Assembly: GCA_020433835.1 (NCBI GenBank)
Contig: JAGRBY010000376.1
Span: 1 to 7,089, forward strand
Source of the DNA: Anaerolineae bacterium
GTDB taxonomy: Bacteria > Chloroflexota > Anaerolineae > 4572-78 > J111
Length of the DNA stretch: 7,089 bases
Direction: 5' to 3'
The position numbers and the translations under genes are program-made. Below the pieces are notes generated by a model. It was given only the letters and a program-made list of their open reading frames with translations, was not told the DNA's origin and searched no databases. Below, piece by piece: positions 4,305 through 7,089 of the stretch (the first letter of the stretch is position 1; each line of letters begins with the position of its first letter).

Positions 4305-5858
4305 CTACCGGCGCGTAATGGGGACAAGACGCCCTGTGCCGAACGCCGTCTCGCTTACTTTGAGGATAACACCCATTTGCCAACGCTTATGCTCCGAGCG
4401 GCGCAGCGGGGGGTTGCTGCGCTGGCCCTGAACCACATTTTCCATCGCCGGGGCGACTTCAGCGTAATTAAAGGGGTCAACTTGATCGGCGCGGAGTTCC
4501 GCCGAGGGCGGACGCTCTATAATGAAGGAAGGAATGAGATGAGGGCGGGTCGAGGCCAGCCAGCGGGCCAGCGCTACAACTTCCGGCTTCGTAACATCGG
4601 CGATGGGACAGAGTGTACCGGCCATATCGCCGTAGAGGGTAGCGTACCCCAACGCCAGCTCGGTTTTGTTGCTGGTATTGAGCAGCATCCCCCCGTACCG
4701 ATTAACATAGCTCATCAAAATCATCCCCCGCAGCCGGGCCTGGATATTCTCGGCCGTGGTGCCGCCGTCGAGCAGTGCACCGAGTGTTGCCTCAGCAGCT
4801 TGGTGCATCGCTTCCAAGGGCACCGTTTCGAAGCCGATTTTCAGATTATCAGCCAGCGCGGCAGCACATTCAGTCGAGCGCGGGTCAGTGTAGCGCGAAG
4901 GGATGGCGATGGCCGTCACCCGTGCCGATCCCAACGCCTCCGCCGCGATGATGGCTGCCAGCGCCGAGTCGATGCCGCCCGATAGCCCCAAAAAGGCGCG
5001 GTCGATGCCGTTTTTGTGGGCAAAATCGCGCACGCCGAGCACTAGCGCTCGATAGAGTTCCTCCGGCGGCGTTTCGTCTGGCACAGCATCCGCTTGCGAC
5101 GATTCGGTAGCTTCGGCGCTCTCCATATCGACAACCGTCACTGATTCCTCAAAACCGGGTAGCTGAGTCACCATCGCGCCGCTTTCGTTCACGACAAAGC
5201 TCCGCCCATCGAAGATGAGTTCGTCAGTGGCTCCGCACAGGTTGACGTAAATGAGCGGGCAGCCGTGCCGCCGAGCGTGGTACAGCCGTTTGGCTAAAAT
5301 CTGCTGCCGATACGGCGACGCCGACAAACAGACCAACATCTCCGCCCCGGCGGCCCGTAATTCGGCGGGCGGATGGAGGTCATACCCTTCATCCCACATA
5401 TCTTCACAAACGAGAAAACCCACCCGCCGACCGGCTATCGAAACAGGCGGCAAAAACGGGCCGGGTCGAAACCAGCGCGGCTCGTGGAAGACATCATAAG
5501 CCGGCAGCAGCCGTTTGGCCGCGACCAGCCGCGTTTCGCCGTGCTCCAGTAGAACGGCGGCGTTGTAGAGGCCGGGATGGTGCGGCGGGGTCTCATCAGC
5601 CGGCCACAGCGTGCCGATCACGACCGGCGGGCCATCGATCACCAAGCGGGCCAGGTCAGCGGTGGCGGCGGCGACGGCATCGGTAAAACTGCTGTCAAAG
5701 AGGATGTCGCGGGGCGGATAGCCGGGAATCGCCATCTCCGGCAGGACAACCAGATCGGCGTGCTGTCTTTTGGCCGTTTCAATCGTGTCGCAACAGCGCT
5801 CGACATTCCCGGCCAGGTCACCGACGGTGGTATTGATCTGGGCTAACGCTATTTTCAC
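4305..5858 (-). CDS. nadE: Glutamine-dependent NAD+ synthetase
   Basis: A 517-aa two-domain enzyme that amidates nicotinic acid adenine dinucleotide to NAD+ using ammonia from glutamine and ATP, the last step of NAD biosynthesis. The N-terminal nitrilase-type glutaminase (about 1-245) shows the E-K-C triad: E41 (LPEMAIPGYPPRD), K115 (AAKRLLPAYDVF), C151 (LVCEDMWDEG). An acidic linker (about 246-268) leads to the synthetase domain with PP-loop SGGIDS (293-298) and NTSNKTELALGYATLYGDMAG-type residues from 394. The start is GTG at 5858, 7 nt after GGAG and overlapping the upstream stop as GTGA; the longer in-frame extension lies in the upstream gene. Near the C-terminus, the helical stretch that usually separates the PPSAEL motif from EYKRRQ appears about 18 residues short (QGQRSNPPLRRSEHKRWQ). 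The active-site core looks intact. Confidence 0.93.
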   Translation of the reverse strand: MKIALAQINTTVGDLAGNVERCCDTIETAKRQHADLVVLPEMAIPGYPPRDILFDSSFTDAVAAATADLARLVIDGPPVVIGTLWPADETPPHHPGLYNAAVLLEHGETRLVAAKRLLPAYDVFHEPRWFRPGPFLPPVSIAGRRVGFLVCEDMWDEGYDLHPPAELRAAGAEMLVCLSASPYRQQILAKRLYHARRHGCPLIYVNLCGATDELIFDGRSFVVNESGAMVTQLPGFEESVTVVDMESAEATESSQADAVPDETPPEELYRALVLGVRDFAHKNGIDRAFLGLSGGIDSALAAIIAAEALGSARVTAIAIPSRYTDPRSTECAAALADNLKIGFETVPLEAMHQAAEATLGALLDGGTTAENIQARLRGMILMSYVNRYGGMLLNTSNKTELALGYATLYGDMAGTLCPIADVTKPEVVALARWLASTRPHLIPSFIIERPPSAELRADQVDPFNYAEVAPAMENVVQGQRSNPPLRRSEHKRWQMGVILKVSETAFGTGRLVPITRR

Positions 5859-6760
5859 CGAATCTCTCCGGCCATCGCTTCGAGCAGATTTAACGCCTCT
5901 AAAACCGAGTCGCGCCGCAGACATAGCGCATCGCCCAGCATAAAAGTGCGATACCCCAGCGACAGCAGAAAAGCCACGTCGCCAATATCGGCACTGGCGG
6001 GCACAGGGTGAAACGCCAGCGAATCGAAAATACGGCTGGCAACGACCGCCTGCGGATCGGCGCTGATAAGCTCGCGCAGCGCGGTGGTGATCTTGTGGGG
6101 CTGTAAAACTTCAACATAGAGATCGCCGCGAGCTGCCACCAGACGCCCGTGGCTCGATTTATGCCGCCGGGCGAAAGCCAGCCCCCGCTGCGTTTCGATC
6201 TTAAGCATGACCTCGGCCTCGGGCAGCAAATCTTTGACTTCGTGGACATCGTCCAGTTGTTCGGTGTAGGATAGCATAACTTTGGTCAAATTGAGTTCGC
6301 GCATCGCCGCCAGATAAGCCCGATCCGTTTTGGTCAGCGTGCCGTCGATCCGCAGCGAGGGATGAACAATATTAACCGACTCACCGGGGCCGATCAGCCG
6401 CCGTGGGCCGTCGGCTAGGATGAGGCGGTCGCCGTCAACGGCCGCCACCCGCACACACTCGGTGCCGTCGGCAAAAAAGGCATCGACCGGCGTATCGACG
6501 CGAATCGGGTGGCTAAGACGCACTTCGGTATAGGGCGGGATAGCCGCGCCGACCACGCGTAGCTGCCGGCCTTTCAAATCGACCCATAAGGGCTGGCCGT
6601 AGCCGGTGAGCCGCTGCAAGGCTTCTTTTGGGCCGCTCCGCAGCGGCATCACCGTATTGAGTCGAAAACCGCAAACCAACGGATGCGCCGCCACGTCATC
6701 GAGAAAATCAGCGTACGGCGGCACGGTAACAAGGGCTTGAATGGTAGAAATTGGTTTCAT
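5855..6760 (-). CDS. Pyruvate-kinase-like TIM-barrel protein
   Basis: A 301-aa protein with pyruvate kinase landmarks in order: GFRLN (31-35; R33, N35), VDLKGRQLRV (60-69), a compact B-domain-like insert (about 86-138), the KIE metal/phosphate motif (K187, E189), AARGDLYVEV (209-218) and a PASADIGDVA stretch (254-263) matching the PTRAEVSDVA region. It differs from true pyruvate kinase: the SHG following RxN is missing, the T of PTRAE is not kept, and the C-terminal allosteric domain is absent. It may be a divergent kinase/lyase of the PEP/pyruvate superfamily; catalysis is unproven. The start is ATG at 6760, where the homology begins, although no clear ribosome site precedes it; the frame continues to a TTG at 6805 inside a repeat array, rejected. 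It overlaps nadE by 4 bp, so the two are translationally coupled. Confidence 0.75.
   Translation of the reverse strand: MKPISTIQALVTVPPYADFLDDVAAHPLVCGFRLNTVMPLRSGPKEALQRLTGYGQPLWVDLKGRQLRVVGAAIPPYTEVRLSHPIRVDTPVDAFFADGTECVRVAAVDGDRLILADGPRRLIGPGESVNIVHPSLRIDGTLTKTDRAYLAAMRELNLTKVMLSYTEQLDDVHEVKDLLPEAEVMLKIETQRGLAFARRHKSSHGRLVAARGDLYVEVLQPHKITTALRELISADPQAVVASRIFDSLAFHPVPASADIGDVAFLLSLGYRTFMLGDALCLRRDSVLEALNLLEAMAGEIR
5866..5869 (-). promoter_or_regulatory. Ribosome site fixing the GTG start of nadE
   Basis: GGAG, within the last codons of the pyruvate-kinase-like gene, stands 7 nt before GTG at 5858-5856. That GTG shares bases with the upstream TGA (5857-5855). This decides against the 22-residue longer reading of nadE. 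Confidence 0.75.
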
Positions 6761-6761
6761 A

Positions 6762-6891
6762 GGCAAGGTATCAAGTTGCAAGGTTATAGGGTTGCAAGGC
6801 TGCAAGGTCGCAGGGCTGCGAAGCTACAAGGTTACAGAATTGCAACCCTGCAACTTTGCAACTCTGCGACCCTGCAACTCTGCAACCCTGT
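6762..6891. repeat. 8-bp tandem repeat array with inverted halves, long hairpin
   Basis: From 6762 to 6889 the sequence divides without slippage into sixteen 8-mers. The first ten are of the type GCAAGGYT (for example 6778, 6794, 6802); the last six are of the type GCAACYCT (6842-6889). The second group is the reverse complement of the same consensus (ARGGYTGC). Positions 6786-6836 therefore pair with 6841-6891 around a 4-nt loop: by hand about 43 of 51 positions pair, counting G-T. The array begins right behind the stop codon of the zinc-ribbon gene and ends 2 bp from the start of the pyruvate-kinase-like gene, filling the whole intergenic space. It may act as a terminator or processing site; there is no T-run. 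Confidence 0.85.
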
Positions 6892-7085
6892 TAAAGCTTA
6901 AGCGTTGTGCCGCAGTAAGGGCAGCTAAATAGGCCGGCTGCATCGAGCGGAACGGGACCGCCGCAGCGCGGGCATTTCACTTCAATCGGTTCGCTAATTT
7001 CAGTGACCTTATCTTCGCTCTGGCGGGCGCGCATATTGTCTTGGAAATCGCCGAAGTGGCCCCAGGCGCGGGCAATAAGGCCCAT
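6891..7085 (-). CDS. Zinc-ribbon C-terminal protein, possibly truncated by the window edge
   Basis: At least 64 residues, ending in a two-knuckle zinc ribbon (CPRCGG at 38-43 and CPYCGT at 55-60, with C38, C41, C55 and C58 as likely zinc ligands) and then TLKL. The part before it is polar and uncharacterised. An ATG stands at 7085, but the frame stays open to the window end and too few bases remain to judge a ribosome site. This may therefore be only the 3' end of a longer gene. The family cannot be named; short terminal ribbons of this type are common in uncharacterised bacterial proteins. It lies upstream of the pyruvate-kinase-like gene on the same strand, separated by the 8-mer array. Confidence 0.55.
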   Translation of the reverse strand: MGLIARAWGHFGDFQDNMRARQSEDKVTEISEPIEVKCPRCGGPVPLDAAGLFSCPYCGTTLKL

Positions 7086-7089
7086 GGCG

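Noticed and set aside
4263..4985. Plus-strand 240-aa ORF antisense to nadE
   Set aside because: It is a shadow of GC-rich codons in nadE, has no ribosome site or recognisable domain, and starts inside the heptad array.
5859..5924. 22-residue N-terminal extension of NadE
   Set aside because: It is an out-of-frame reading of the upstream gene's last codons; GTG at 5858 has a ribosome site and matches the start of the nitrilase domain.
6783..6788. TATAAC as a -10 box for the pyruvate-kinase-like gene (minus strand)
   Set aside because: No acceptable -35 at 16-18 bp, and the region is repeat-driven sequence, so the hexamer can arise by chance.
6762..6889. CRISPR array
   Set aside because: Units are contiguous 8-mers with no spacers, unlike CRISPR repeats of about 24-40 bp separated by unique spacers; no cas genes are present.
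6683..6932. Plus-strand ORFs across the 8-mer array (repetitive LQGCKV/CNSATL-type peptides)
   Set aside because: The peptides are products of translating the 8-bp repeat; no ribosome site, and both flanking genes are on the other strand.

Overview
The window reads as bacterial chromosome with Shine-Dalgarno-led genes: AAGGAGGT-type sites, frequent GTG and TTG starts, and short or overlapping gene junctions. The gene set is a CarD-family RNA polymerase regulator, a gamma-carbonic-anhydrase-like hexapeptide protein, a membrane-anchored EEP hydrolase, a CatE-like dioxygenase, glutamine-dependent NAD synthetase and a pyruvate-kinase-like barrel. Together with the short tandem repeat arrays between genes, this fits best with an environmental Chloroflexota (Anaerolineae-like) genome. 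That assignment is inference; no rRNA or taxonomic marker is present.

Left part (1-1317, minus strand): a REP-like palindrome and a Rho-independent terminator lie behind a CarD-family gene. That gene has its own near-consensus sigma-70 promoter, with a perfect 14-bp palindrome filling the -35/-10 spacer. Just upstream is a gamma-carbonic-anhydrase-family gene in which one of the three zinc-ligand histidines is replaced by glutamate.

Middle (1318-3368, plus strand): a divergent intergenic region holds an extended -10 promoter. It drives a two-gene operon of a three-helix membrane-anchored EEP hydrolase and a two-domain VOC (CatE-like extradiol dioxygenase) protein. The VOC gene runs tail-to-tail into the next gene with one base between the stop codons; a 9-bp perfect hairpin inside its 3' end may serve as terminator for the opposite strand.

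3370-4304 (minus strand): a two-gene operon encodes a 65-aa tail-anchored-like membrane protein and a 127-aa soluble protein, both unrecognised. Its promoter has a -10 box but, where the -35 should be, four ACGTTT-type direct repeats spaced 11, 12 and 11 bp. This is the layout expected for a PhoB/OmpR- or SARP-type winged-helix activator. Beyond it lies a non-coding stretch with a 12-bp direct repeat and a 7-bp-periodic array.

Right part (4305-7089, minus strand, visibly more GC-rich): a pyruvate-kinase-like barrel gene overlaps nadE by 4 bp (GTGA). In front of it is a strict 8-bp-periodic array whose two halves are inverted and fold into a hairpin of about 51 bp. This begins exactly at the stop codon of an upstream zinc-ribbon gene that runs to the window edge. 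The cassette is therefore bracketed by two different short tandem repeat arrays.

I do not see a defence system, CRISPR array, tRNA, rRNA or transposase. The least explained pieces are the repeat-regulated small membrane-protein operon, the hairpin-forming 8-mer array, and the pyruvate-kinase-like/NadE pair.
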